DNA from: Gammaproteobacteria bacterium
GTDB lineage: Bacteria; Pseudomonadota; Gammaproteobacteria; SZUA-229
Direction of reading: 5' to 3'
NCBI GenBank assembly: GCA_026195895.1
Contig: JAPHRO010000023.1
Location: 18,507-82,506, forward strand
DNA: 64,000 nucleotides
Shown here: piece after piece, positions 19,147 through 28,188 of the stretch
Layout of the letters: every line of letters starts with the position of its first letter
Position numbering within the stretch: the first letter of the stretch is position 1
Translations under genes and position numbers: made by a program
Notes under the pieces: generated by a model
Told to the model about the DNA's origin: nothing
What the model saw: only the letters and a program-made list of their open reading frames with translations
The model's database searches: none

Positions 19147-19545
19147 TGATGTGCCTGTTTGGGGTTATCTGCTATTCGACAGGGTACAGGTTAATGCTGT
19201 GTTGCCGTATGTAATAAGATAAAAAGTTTTTTTATTTAAATTTTCAATACTAAACACGAAAATTTTAGCCGCTTATCGCTAGATACTGTTTTCAATTTTG
19301 CGCTTTACCTGTAGTCTGAAAGCCATATAAATTGCTGGTTATGCTTAAGAATTTCGCAATGTACGATACCCCTGGGTATTCAGCAACAGGAATAATCATA
19401 CAAACGAATAAAAATTGTATAGACCAGAGTGATCTGTCAGCAAACGAAGACTCGCAGCAATATTTGCTGTGTATTCGAGAGAACAACAACCCAAGGGAGC
19501 TCAGGCATCCTGCATAAATTATGATGGATACTACTGGGAAAAATT
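19147..19545 (+). other. long divergent intergenic region with structured leader
   Basis: 399 bases between the divergent CNNM (minus) and MscS-like (plus) genes. Features on the plus strand: a promoter-like pair at 19304-19331, a palindrome ATACCC-CT-GGGTAT at 19366-19379, and a six-base-pair hairpin CAGCAA-TAT-TTGCTG at 19455-19469 enclosed by CTCG/CGAG. If the promoter is used, the leader before the MscS start exceeds 200 bases, enough for a cation-sensing RNA. I could not match it to a known riboswitch family. Confidence 0.35.
19304..19331 (+). promoter_or_regulatory. possible sigma70 promoter for MscS-MgtE operon
   Basis: TTTACC and TATAAA hexamers separated by 16 bases, upstream of the plus-strand MscS/MgtE/Na-Pi/diguanylate cyclase operon. 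Hexamer quality is moderate and the assignment is by eye. Confidence 0.3.
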
Positions 19546-20382
19546 ATGAATGATTCAGCATCGATAATTGAAGGCCTTACTTCCGTTTTTCAGAATATCG
19601 GCGAGCAGGCATTACTGTATTTACCAAAAATTGCGGCGGCAGTGATGCTACTGGTTGTTGGCTGGTTACTGGCCAGACTGGTACGACTGCTGGTGGTGCG
19701 CGCAATAGGCAGTCTTGATCATGTGTGGCAGCGGCTAGTTTCCAGACGTGGGCTGGAACATATGCAGTCGCGACAACCACCGACCCGTATTGTGGGGGAA
19801 TTAGTGTTCTGGCTATTGATGCTGGTGTTCGTGACTCTGGCGACGGAGGTGCTTGGGCTGGATGTGTTTGGAACCTGGCTGAAACAGATTGTGAGCTATT
19901 TGCCTCTGGTGGTAGCGGGTCTGCTGATCGTACTGGTGGGTTTTATTGTCAGTGCACTGGCCCGTGATCTGGTGGCATCAGCGGCAGGGTCGGCAGGACT
20001 GGCGCGAGGTGATCTACTGGCGCGCACTGCGCAGATGATCATCCTGTTTATTGCCATTATTCTCGGCATCGATCAAATCGGCATCGATATTATGTTCCTG
20101 TCGGTGGTGGCCGGTATTATCCTGGCGGCCATGCTGGGTGGTATTGCACTGGCTTTTGGGCTGGGTGCGCGTACCCATGTGAGTAATATCATTGCGGCTA
20201 ATCAATTGCGCCAGATTTATCAGATCGGTGATAAAGTGCGCATCGGCGATACTGAGGGCCGTGTTATTAGTATCACGGTATCCCGGGTCATTCTGGAAAC
20301 CGCAGAAGGCAGTGTCGATGTGCCGGCAAAAATATTCGATGAACAGGTAACGGTTCTGCTTGAGAAAGGAGCCTTAAAGTGA
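19546..20382 (+). CDS. small MscS-like / CmpX-type membrane channel protein
   Basis: 278 residues with about five helices and then a short beta-like C-terminal domain (about 215-275), matching the mechanosensitive-ion-channel/conserved-TM-helix family. The last helix segment (AMLGGIALAFGLGARTHVSNIIAANQL) resembles the MscS pore helix, followed by a DKVRIGD beta-domain entry. It may respond to membrane tension or osmotic change. It starts the operon and its TGA overlaps the GTG start of the next gene. Confidence 0.75.
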   Translation: MNDSASIIEGLTSVFQNIGEQALLYLPKIAAAVMLLVVGWLLARLVRLLVVRAIGSLDHVWQRLVSRRGLEHMQSRQPPTRIVGELVFWLLMLVFVTLATEVLGLDVFGTWLKQIVSYLPLVVAGLLIVLVGFIVSALARDLVASAAGSAGLARGDLLARTAQMIILFIAIILGIDQIGIDIMFLSVVAGIILAAMLGGIALAFGLGARTHVSNIIAANQLRQIYQIGDKVRIGDTEGRVISITVSRVILETAEGSVDVPAKIFDEQVTVLLEKGALK

Positions 20383-21209
20383 AAATCGATAATCCCCTGA
20401 GCAGGGACTACCTGCTGCATTATCCGTCTGAAGCTGCCCGGGTGCTGGAACAGGTTTCCGTAGATCATGTGGCCGCACTGCTTGGTGAATTACCTGTCCA
20501 GCAAATAGTACCGGTGATGGCGGCCATGCTGCCCAAAAAAGCGGCAGCCTGTATTGCGGCCATGCCGGCATCATCGGCAGCTCGGCTGGTGATTGAAATG
20601 CCGATAGCGGCGGCGGCCCGATCATTCCGCTTACTGGCGCCCGCTTATCAGGATGAATTATTAAAATACCTGTCAGAAAAAAAACGTCGACAGCTACAGC
20701 GCTATCTGATTTATCCGTCCAGTTCCGCCGGTGCCCTGGTGGATTCAGATGTTGATGTGCTGCCGGTAAATATGACGGTAAACGAGGCAATCCGCCAGCT
20801 AAAACAGTTTGATCATCCTGTCCGGTATGGGATTTATATTGTTAATGAAAAATATCAACTGGTGGGTATAGTCGATTCCGGCAAAATGTTGATATCCGAT
20901 CTGCATGCCAGATTAAAAGACATCATGATACCTAAGGTTCAATCAATTTCAGCCCATGTTAATTACGAAACCCTGTTGCAACATCCGGGCTGGCAAAGCC
21001 ATCGCAGGCTGCCGGTGCTGGAACGCGACAACACGCTAATCGGCATACTGCATCAACATCAATTGCAGGAAGTGATGGGCGATACAGGTTCAGCAATCAC
21101 TGTCGATCCGGTTGATGATTTTCTGTCTCTGGCCAGTCTTTACTGGCTCAGTCTGGCCCAGTTTCTGGATGGTATTCTGAGCACCCACTCCAGCAAAGGA
21201 GAGCGTTGA
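20379..21209 (+). CDS. soluble MgtE N-terminal/CBS protein without pore domain
   Basis: 276 residues that look like the cytosolic half of MgtE: a repeated helical N domain (residues 10 to about 120), then a CBS-like region (about 120-235), with no transmembrane helices. Starts with GTG preceded by AGGAG at eight bases, overlapping the stop of the MscS-like gene; its TGA overlaps the ATG of the complete MgtE that follows. The arrangement suggests a partner subunit that modulates the neighbouring MgtE, or a detached Mg2+ sensor. It is not a truncation of the next gene, since both N domains are intact. Confidence 0.7.
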   Translation: MKIDNPLSRDYLLHYPSEAARVLEQVSVDHVAALLGELPVQQIVPVMAAMLPKKAAACIAAMPASSAARLVIEMPIAAAARSFRLLAPAYQDELLKYLSEKKRRQLQRYLIYPSSSAGALVDSDVDVLPVNMTVNEAIRQLKQFDHPVRYGIYIVNEKYQLVGIVDSGKMLISDLHARLKDIMIPKVQSISAHVNYETLLQHPGWQSHRRLPVLERDNTLIGILHQHQLQEVMGDTGSAITVDPVDDFLSLASLYWLSLAQFLDGILSTHSSKGER

Positions 21210-22513
21210 TGAGCAATGCCATGCCCGCGATTCAGGCGCTGAATCAGGCTTTTTTGAGTGACCATCTGTTGCCCGCACAACGGGCTGCAAACCGATTATC
21301 GACGGAGGATCTGCTAGAGCTGTTCCAGCAACTGTCGACGACCGATATGATTCATCTGTGGGATGGCTTAACGCTGGATGTGGCAAGCCTGGTGCTACAG
21401 AAATTACCGGAAAAAAAAGTTCGCCAGGTTCTGCAACGGGGCGATCCCGTTTATACCGCCCGCGTGCTGGTAAGGCTGCCAGATAATGAGCGCCAGCAGA
21501 AAATGCAGTTGGTCGATAGTAGCCGGCAACGTGAACTCAGTGCCCTGGTACAGTACCCGGAAGACAGTGCCGGCGGGCTGATGGATCCACGGTTTCTGCC
21601 ATTAAATGCATCGCTCACGGTGAGGGAAGTGTTGCATCGTATTCGGAAATTCAAACCCCGTTTTACGCGTCAGCTTTATATTATTGATGGTGAAGGAAAA
21701 CTCCAGGGCATGGTTGAAATGCACCGACTGGCGCTGGCGGAAGCGGCTGACACATTGTATGAACTGGCCCAGTCTGTGCCAGGGTTTGTGACCGCCCTGG
21801 CTACCCGGGAAGAAGTCGTCCAGTTACTGGAAACCCATCGCGTTACCGACTTGCCGGTGGTGGATATCGCCGGACGCCTGATTGGCATTATTCGCTACGA
21901 TGCCCTGGTGGATGCGGTTCGAGAAGAAAGCAGTATTGATATTCTGACCATGGTCGGTGCCAGTCGTGATGAACGCGCTTTATCATCGGTGGGGTTTGTC
22001 GTGCGTAAACGTTTGCCATGGTTATCGATTAACCTGCTGACGGCATTCCTGGCGGCAGCCGTGGTGGGTTTGTTTGAGAGCACAATCGCCCAGTTCACCG
22101 CACTGGCGGTCCTGTTGCCTGTGGTCGCGGGACAATCGGGTAATACGGGGGCGCAGGCGCTGGCCGTTACCATGCGTGGCCTGGCCTTGCGGGAGATTGG
22201 CACCAGTCAATGGCTACGCGTTGCCTGGAAAGAGGTTGGCGCCGCTTTTGTTAATGGCGTCGCGATTGCACTGCTGACATCACTGGGGGTGCTGGTCTGG
22301 AGTTCATCGGTGGGGCTGGCGCTGGTGATCGCTTCGTCGATGGTGATCGCGATGGTGGCGGCGGCTTTTTCGGGGGCGATTATCCCGGTCGCGCTTGCTT
22401 CCCTGGGCCAGGACCCGGCACAGTCATCTTCGATTATTCTTACCACCGTTACCGATGTGGTGGGTTTTTTTGCCTTTCTGGGTATAGCCACCGTGCTTTC
22501 GGGAATGTTGTAA
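21209..22513 (+). CDS. mgtE: MgtE-family magnesium transporter (second copy)
   Basis: About 434 residues with N domain, CBS pair (residues about 130-255) and a five-helix pore domain containing LPVVAGQSGNTGAQ and TTVTDVVGFFAF. The pore motif differs from the MgtE at 16.4-17.8 kb (GGIAGSQ there, SGNTGAQ here), so these are divergent paralogues. ATG 21209 shares its A with the previous stop and follows AAGGAG. One base separates its stop from the next gene's start, indicating a tight operon. Confidence 0.9.
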   Translation: MSNAMPAIQALNQAFLSDHLLPAQRAANRLSTEDLLELFQQLSTTDMIHLWDGLTLDVASLVLQKLPEKKVRQVLQRGDPVYTARVLVRLPDNERQQKMQLVDSSRQRELSALVQYPEDSAGGLMDPRFLPLNASLTVREVLHRIRKFKPRFTRQLYIIDGEGKLQGMVEMHRLALAEAADTLYELAQSVPGFVTALATREEVVQLLETHRVTDLPVVDIAGRLIGIIRYDALVDAVREESSIDILTMVGASRDERALSSVGFVVRKRLPWLSINLLTAFLAAAVVGLFESTIAQFTALAVLLPVVAGQSGNTGAQALAVTMRGLALREIGTSQWLRVAWKEVGAAFVNGVAIALLTSLGVLVWSSSVGLALVIASSMVIAMVAAAFSGAIIPVALASLGQDPAQSSSIILTTVTDVVGFFAFLGIATVLSGML

Positions 22514-22514
22514 T

Positions 22515-24197
22515 ATGCAAATGAGTTTTCTAACCATAGGCATGCTGGCCGGCGGCCTGGGCCTGTTTCTGCTGGCGGTAGGTATGATTACCGATGGCCT
22601 TAAACAGGCGGCTGGCAACACCTTGCGCGATATGCTGGCAAAATCAACGCGTTCACCGGCGCATGGCATTGTCACCGGCTTATCCATAACTGCCATCGTA
22701 CAGTCATCCAGTGCGGTTACCGTGGCGACTATCGGTTTTGTCAATGCCGGCTTGCTCACCATGTATCAGTCACTCGGTATTATCTATGGTACGAACATTG
22801 GTACCACCGTGACTGGCTGGCTGGTAGCCATTATTGGCTTTAAAATCAAAGTCGAAACCTTTGCGTTGCCAATCATTGGTATCGGTATGCTATTGCGGCT
22901 CACCGGTGGAGAAAGTCGCCGCGCGCCACTGGGTATGGCGATAGCGGGTTTTGGCCTGTTCTTTATTGGTATCGATGTATTGAGGGAGGCTTTTGAAGGG
23001 CTGGCGACGGCTATTGACCTGCAGCAATTTACCGTCGATGGCATTCCGGGTATTTTGCTGTATGTGATGATAGGGTTCCTGATGACAGTACTGACCCAGG
23101 CATCCGCCGCGGCCATTGCTATTATCTTAACCGCAGCCACCGGCGGTATATTAGGTCTGTACGCCGCCGCCGCCATGGTCATAGGCGCGAATGTGGGCAC
23201 CACCTCAACCGCGGCTTTTGCTGTCATCGGTGCTACGCCCAACGCGAAAAGGGTTGCTGCCGCACATATCGTGTTCAATGTAGCCACCGGTATGGTGGCG
23301 CTGCTGATTATGCCCCTGCTGTTCTGGATTGTGAACGTCACTAGTGAGTTACTGGGCCTGGAACATATTCCCGCCGTGACCCTGGCTTTATTTCATACCA
23401 TATTCAATATCCTCGGCGTATTGCTGATGTGGCCACTGACTGATCGCATGACTCGGTTTCTGGAAAAACGATTTGTCACTCAGGAAGAGATCGAAGGTCA
23501 GCCGCGCTATCTCGATAAGACCGTCGCAGTTACGCCGATGCTGGCGGTGAATGCTTTAACGCTGGAACTGTCACGCATTGCGGCCGTCGTCAGGCGCATG
23601 GCCATGGCGGTATTGAGTGCAGAATACGGCCAGAGTAAACGTATCACCAGCGATCATATTGTGGTGTCGAAACTGAGCAATGCCGTTGCCGTATTTATTA
23701 CCCAGCTGGAAAAAGGCGTGCTGTCTGCTGAAGTCGCCGAACAGTTAACCAAAGTGCTGCGTGCCGAACAGCATTTGCTGTCCTGTGCCAGTCAGGCGCT
23801 GGAAATTTCTCAAATGCAGTCCAGTCTGGAGTCTATAAATGACAGGGCGCTGGTGGAAAGCATATCGGCTTTTCGGCTGTCGGTTGTTCATTTAATGGAG
23901 CTGGCGAATCCAGAGAGCGAAAAATTCTCATTTGTCGACTGTGAAACGCAACTGGAACGGGTTCAGTCCAGATATGATGATGTGAAGGACGAGTTGTTAC
24001 AGGCAGGTGCCGAGCTGCGTACGCCCATACCCGGCATGATCAAAGTGATGGAACAGAACAGCCAGATTCGACGTATGGCGCGCCAGATGGTCAGGGCGAT
24101 GTACTACCTGAGTGAGCTGTATGCCGTGGTCGAGGTGCTTAAACCTGAGGCAGAAAAGAGCCTGTCGGATAAAGACAGCATGGCACAACATAGCTAG
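22515..24197 (+). CDS. Na/Pi cotransporter family protein with PhoU-like C-terminus
   Basis: 560 residues. The membrane part (1 to about 320) has the duplicated PNaS signature: QSSSAVTVATIGFVNAG in the first half and QASAAAIAIILTAATGG in the second. The C-terminal 230 residues are helical and PhoU-like. Family members carry out sodium-coupled phosphate transport or efflux at the inner membrane. Placed within a Mg2+ transport operon, it could balance phosphate with magnesium; that is inference. Confidence 0.88.
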   Translation: MQMSFLTIGMLAGGLGLFLLAVGMITDGLKQAAGNTLRDMLAKSTRSPAHGIVTGLSITAIVQSSSAVTVATIGFVNAGLLTMYQSLGIIYGTNIGTTVTGWLVAIIGFKIKVETFALPIIGIGMLLRLTGGESRRAPLGMAIAGFGLFFIGIDVLREAFEGLATAIDLQQFTVDGIPGILLYVMIGFLMTVLTQASAAAIAIILTAATGGILGLYAAAAMVIGANVGTTSTAAFAVIGATPNAKRVAAAHIVFNVATGMVALLIMPLLFWIVNVTSELLGLEHIPAVTLALFHTIFNILGVLLMWPLTDRMTRFLEKRFVTQEEIEGQPRYLDKTVAVTPMLAVNALTLELSRIAAVVRRMAMAVLSAEYGQSKRITSDHIVVSKLSNAVAVFITQLEKGVLSAEVAEQLTKVLRAEQHLLSCASQALEISQMQSSLESINDRALVESISAFRLSVVHLMELANPESEKFSFVDCETQLERVQSRYDDVKDELLQAGAELRTPIPGMIKVMEQNSQIRRMARQMVRAMYYLSELYAVVEVLKPEAEKSLSDKDSMAQHS

Positions 24198-24223
24198 CGG
24201 CTTAACGCAGAAAGGTTAGTTAC

Positions 24224-25075
24224 TTGTTTAAGTATATAAATGCTTATTTTGAAGGGATGGATGCCCGTAGCTGCCTGTTAACTACGCTGCTGGCCAGTCT
24301 TCTGCTGGGCGTTGTGGATTATCTGGTGGGGCCGGATATTTCATTTTCTGTGTTTTATACCCTGCCGATTATGCTGGCTGCCTGGTACGGTGGTAAACAG
24401 ACAGGATTAACCGTCGCCGGGGTTTCGGCGGCAGTGTGGCTGGCGGCTGACCTGGCTGCTGGCAGCCAGTATTCGAATCTGCTGATTCCTGTCTGGAATA
24501 CGCTGGTGCGCTTGTCATTTTTTCTGATTATTCTGTGGCTGCTGTTAATTGTACGCGACAAGCTGGCCCTTGAAGAAAGCCTGGCGGATACCGATCCGTT
24601 GACGGGTCTGGCAAACCGGCGTTTTTTCCAGGAACAACTGGAACGTGAATATGCCCGGGTTCGACGGTATCCGGAGCCCTTCACCATTGCCTATTTTGAC
24701 CTGGACAATTTCAAATATGTAAACGATAACCTGGGGCACGATGTTGGTGACGAGTTGTTAAAGACGGTTGCCAGTACCTTAAGCAATAGTATCAGGGCCA
24801 CCGATTTTGCCGCGCGGCTGGGTGGCGATGAGTTCGCGGTACTGTTCCCGAAACTGGAAAAAGATTCGGTACTGGCGGTTTTGGAAACCTTGCCGGCTGA
24901 GTTGTTGGCCGCCATGGGGGATAATAAATGGCCAGTGACCTTTAGTATTGGTGCGGTGACGTTTTCTGAAGTGATGGGCTCCAGTCGCGACATGATCAAG
25001 CAGGTAGATGACCTGATGTATCAGGTTAAAAAATCAGGCAAAAACAGTATTCGTCATGTTGTCTGGCCGGAATAA
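24224..25075 (+). CDS. membrane-bound GGDEF diguanylate cyclase
   Basis: 283 residues. About four N-terminal helices (18-110) resemble a membrane sensor; the GGDEF domain follows with DPLTGLANRRFF and an intact GGDEF. An RATD sequence five residues before GGDEF is a product-inhibition I-site, so the enzyme should be active and feedback-controlled, making c-di-GMP from GTP. The start is TTG at 24224 with AAAGG upstream; an ATG at 24257 has no room for a ribosome site. It ends the MscS-MgtE-Na/Pi operon, linking ion transport to second-messenger signalling. Confidence 0.88.
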   Translation: MFKYINAYFEGMDARSCLLTTLLASLLLGVVDYLVGPDISFSVFYTLPIMLAAWYGGKQTGLTVAGVSAAVWLAADLAAGSQYSNLLIPVWNTLVRLSFFLIILWLLLIVRDKLALEESLADTDPLTGLANRRFFQEQLEREYARVRRYPEPFTIAYFDLDNFKYVNDNLGHDVGDELLKTVASTLSNSIRATDFAARLGGDEFAVLFPKLEKDSVLAVLETLPAELLAAMGDNKWPVTFSIGAVTFSEVMGSSRDMIKQVDDLMYQVKKSGKNSIRHVVWPE

Positions 25076-25105
25076 AAAGTTGACTCACATTCTTTTTGAA
25101 ATTGC

Positions 25106-26065
25106 TTACAGCCAGCGTACGCGACGGAACAGATACAGCATAACCACAGCAATACCCGACATGGCTGACAGTAGTATGTAATACCCGTGTTTGCTTTTCA
25201 GTTCCGGCATGTTCTCGAAATTCATACCATAGATACCCACCAGCAAAGTAAGCGGTACAAAAACCACGGTAACGATGGTTAGCACTTTCATGATTTGATT
25301 AAGCCGGTGACCGTTTAAACTGATATAAGCTTCGATGAGATCGGTAATCACATTCTGATATAAAGTAGACAGGCTATTGAAGCGTTCGATCAGGGCATAG
25401 ATATCATTGAATGCAGCATGCTGATGATCACCGTTATTTTGTAACTCATTGCGCAATGTGCCAAACACCTCGACATAGTAAGCCAGTATGCGATGCATTT
25501 TGCGCAAACCTGTATTGTAGCCGACCAGTTCTTTCATCAGGGTATCTGTTGGGCTATCGAACAACTCGTCTTCGATGATATCCAGGCGTTGTTCCAGATC
25601 CAGTAAAACGCCGCCATAACGCTGGGCCACCCGATGACTCATGGCTGCGACCAGCGTCATGGGCGATTCGTCAGTGGATCCGTTCTGTTCCAGTCGTTGC
25701 CATAATCTGGCCAGATAGGGCGATTCTTTAGTGCGTCGCGTAATCAGAAATCGATCACTGGCGAAAAAAGCCAGTTGGAAAGTATTGAAATCCAGTGAAT
25801 CCGATTCTGCATCGAGAGGTTTGAGTAACAGGTAAATATAATTTTCAAACACTTCAAAACTGGGGGGGTGGCGACTCCGTTGTGCTTCGCTGATAACGTT
25901 GTGATCCAGCGCAAACTGTTCGCTCAGAAATAATTGTTCTTCAGTCACCGACTCTTCATACAGGTCAACCCAGATCCAGCTATTCGGCTGTGCCTGCCAT
26001 TGCTGCAATAATTCTTTACCGCCCACCTGGCTGGTATTGTTATGGCACAACATAAATTGCATCAT
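25106..26065 (-). CDS. corA: CorA-family magnesium/cobalt transporter
   Basis: 319 residues: large cytosolic N-terminal domain and two C-terminal helices with the signature YGMNFENMPELKSKHGY between them (GMN motif plus following acidic loop). CorA pentamers carry Mg2+, Co2+ or related ions inward. ATG 26065 has GGGAG upstream. It follows the MscS gene by 26 bases on the minus strand. The C-terminus ends in an RR-rich tail as is usual. Confidence 0.9.
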   Translation of the reverse strand: MMQFMLCHNNTSQVGGKELLQQWQAQPNSWIWVDLYEESVTEEQLFLSEQFALDHNVISEAQRSRHPPSFEVFENYIYLLLKPLDAESDSLDFNTFQLAFFASDRFLITRRTKESPYLARLWQRLEQNGSTDESPMTLVAAMSHRVAQRYGGVLLDLEQRLDIIEDELFDSPTDTLMKELVGYNTGLRKMHRILAYYVEVFGTLRNELQNNGDHQHAAFNDIYALIERFNSLSTLYQNVITDLIEAYISLNGHRLNQIMKVLTIVTVVFVPLTLLVGIYGMNFENMPELKSKHGYYILLSAMSGIAVVMLYLFRRVRWL

Positions 26066-26091
26066 AAGGAGTCTCCCAAATTCATTTTTAT

Positions 26092-27408
26092 TTAACTATC
26101 ATCCGAGTTATTCAACTGATCAAAACCGCTGCGCAGATGCAGATCGCGTTGGGGGAATGGAATTTCAATACCCTGTTCATGAAACCGATCCCACACGCCA
26201 AGCAGAATTTCACTTAATACATTGGAGCGTCCATTGGTAGGATCATCAATCCAGACGCGCAATTCCAGATCGACTGAGCTGTTACCAAAACCTTTTAACA
26301 AACATCGCGGTTCCGGTTTTCGCATAATGCGCGGGATGGCTAATGCGGCATCAACACAGAGTTGCATGGCCAGGCGAACATCTGATTTATAGGAAATACC
26401 AACCGGCACTCGCAGGCGGACAAGATTGTCGCTGAATGACCAGTTCTCTACCCGTTCGGTGATTAATATTTCGTTGGGGATAAGATGTTCGATGCCGTCA
26501 CGGGTAATCACCGAGACATAGCGTGCACTCAGATGATTGATCCAGCCAAAAGTCTGGCCCACAGAAATGACGTCACCGGGTTTGATGGATCGGTCCATGA
26601 GTAGAATCACGCCGCTAACCAGGTTGGAAAATATTTTCTGTAATCCAAAGCCCAGACCCACACCCAGGGCGCCACCAAATACCGCCAGTGCGGTAAGATC
26701 GATGCCGACGGCCGAAAACGTAATCAGCAAAGCGGCGGTGATTAAACCAATGTGCAACAGCTTGACGCTGAGCACTCGCATCGCCGGGGTTATATTTTCT
26801 GAACCTTCCAGACGACGATCAAGAAATGTTGCCAGTACACTGGCCAGCCATAATGACAACCACAGAGAAACCCCGGCTTTTATCACCACCAGTGGTGACA
26901 GACGTACTGCGCCGAGTGTCAGCGACATGCTGTCCAGGATTTCCAGCGTCGGTGTGAGCCAGCCAAAAATATTTAAGATGGCCAGCGTCCAGGCTACGCT
27001 TGCCACGAGGCGTGCCGCCATCCGATTTTTTAACAGCTTGGAGGCAATGCGTATTAAAAGCCAGGCGCTGAGCAGACTGGCAACAGGTACCAGTAGATGA
27101 TGTGAATGGCCCAGATAGCTGTAAGTCTGAATGGCAAACCATTGCAATATTAACCACACCAGAATGTTGGCAAATTCATTCAGTGTCACAATTACGCGGT
27201 TGAAGCTGGCCACGCGGCCACTGATCGTGCTAAATCGTACCAGCATGCGCTGAAGTTGTGGCGTGAGTAACCAGCGGGCCAGTACAAATACCGCCACTAT
27301 AACGGCAAGCTGTAGCCAGATTTCGGGAGAGCTTAACGAATGTTGTAAAGCGTTAAACTTTTCTGTTACGAATATATTTAGCTGATTTAGTTCTGGCCAG
27401 TCTGCCAT
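26092..27408 (-). CDS. MscS-family mechanosensitive channel with extended N-terminus
   Basis: 438 residues. An N-terminal extension of several helices (about 30-200) precedes the MscS core: pore helix with GGALGVGLGFGLQKIFSNL, then the beta domain (DRSIKPGDVISVG) and a C-terminal alpha/beta domain. Likely releases osmolytes on hypo-osmotic shock. AAGG lies eight bases before the ATG, and a promoter-like pair lies upstream at 27428-27456. Co-transcribed with corA. Confidence 0.9.
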   Translation of the reverse strand: MADWPELNQLNIFVTEKFNALQHSLSSPEIWLQLAVIVAVFVLARWLLTPQLQRMLVRFSTISGRVASFNRVIVTLNEFANILVWLILQWFAIQTYSYLGHSHHLLVPVASLLSAWLLIRIASKLLKNRMAARLVASVAWTLAILNIFGWLTPTLEILDSMSLTLGAVRLSPLVVIKAGVSLWLSLWLASVLATFLDRRLEGSENITPAMRVLSVKLLHIGLITAALLITFSAVGIDLTALAVFGGALGVGLGFGLQKIFSNLVSGVILLMDRSIKPGDVISVGQTFGWINHLSARYVSVITRDGIEHLIPNEILITERVENWSFSDNLVRLRVPVGISYKSDVRLAMQLCVDAALAIPRIMRKPEPRCLLKGFGNSSVDLELRVWIDDPTNGRSNVLSEILLGVWDRFHEQGIEIPFPQRDLHLRSGFDQLNNSDDS

Positions 27409-27427
27409 CCGCGCGACCTTATGAGAT

Positions 27428-27456
27428 ATTTATTTTGATAACTGATTATGGGTCAA
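27428..27456 (-). promoter_or_regulatory. possible sigma70 promoter for mscS-corA
   Basis: The minus strand reads TTGACC, 17 bases, ATAAAT, placed 20 bases upstream of the MscS ATG. Good -35, fair -10, correct spacing; identified by eye. Confidence 0.4.
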
Positions 27457-27586
27457 CTGCTGCATATATACCACAATAAGCATTGACTTCTTGTGTCGCC
27501 AAATCAACAATTATGTTTGCAGGTGTGTTCAGGTTCTAAATCGGGTTTTATCTTTCATTCACTTACCTGCGGGTGCAGAATATGGA

Positions 27587-28075
27587 TTATTGTTCTGATT
27601 CACAATTGGGCGAAGTCGTTAGCTTGCTGGCAGAGTCGACCAGAAAACGCTGTTTGAGAAAGCTGCGACCAATCAGCATCCGATATTTAAAGTTTTTTCG
27701 TTTGGCAAGATTAACCGGGGTCAGGAATTGCTGGTTGCCGATACAAATCAGCATATTGACCACCGGACGTTTAAGTGGCTCGGTGCCTTTACGTTTAATG
27801 CGAGTATAACGTTCCAGCGGGCGTTCAAATACCTGCGTATGACCAGAATTATTGATTACCGTAAAACGAATCCATGGATTGCCATCACGGTTGAGTTTTT
27901 GCCAGTCAGTAATATCCAGCGATGAATTGTCTGCGCCGGTATCGATTTTGGCTTCCAGCTCCAGCCCTTCCGGTAGTATTTTAACCGACTCGATCCAGCC
28001 GATCGTGGTCAGGGGTGTGTTTTCTGCTGAGGCATGGGTGCAGTAAAAAATAAATAGTATTATTAAATAGCGCAT
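27587..28075 (-). CDS. periplasmic retropepsin-like (DUF785/RimB-type) protease
   Basis: 162 residues: signal peptide (1 to about 17, cleavage after THASA), then a single retropepsin-like domain with the D45-T46-G47-A48 active-site motif and a closing LIGRSFL segment. Same family as the N-terminal domain of the RimK fusion at 1.9-3.3 kb, but exported. AGGAA precedes the ATG by five bases. It is divergent from the 7TM inactive transglutaminase, its usual genomic partner. Confidence 0.85.
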   Translation of the reverse strand: MRYLIILFIFYCTHASAENTPLTTIGWIESVKILPEGLELEAKIDTGADNSSLDITDWQKLNRDGNPWIRFTVINNSGHTQVFERPLERYTRIKRKGTEPLKRPVVNMLICIGNQQFLTPVNLAKRKNFKYRMLIGRSFLKQRFLVDSASKLTTSPNCESEQ

Positions 28076-28188
28076 GCTTGTTCCTGGCGGCTTTCTAGAT
28101 TAAGTTAAAGTATAGGTGATGTTTACCCGCAGTTTTCAATGTAATAAAGCATTATTTTTATTCTATTAAATTTAATAAAGAAATATAA

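Noticed and set aside
19292..19517. Two overlapping frames of about 60 codons in the divergent gap
   Set aside because: No ribosome sites and they overlap the stem-loops on both strands; a leader RNA is more likely.
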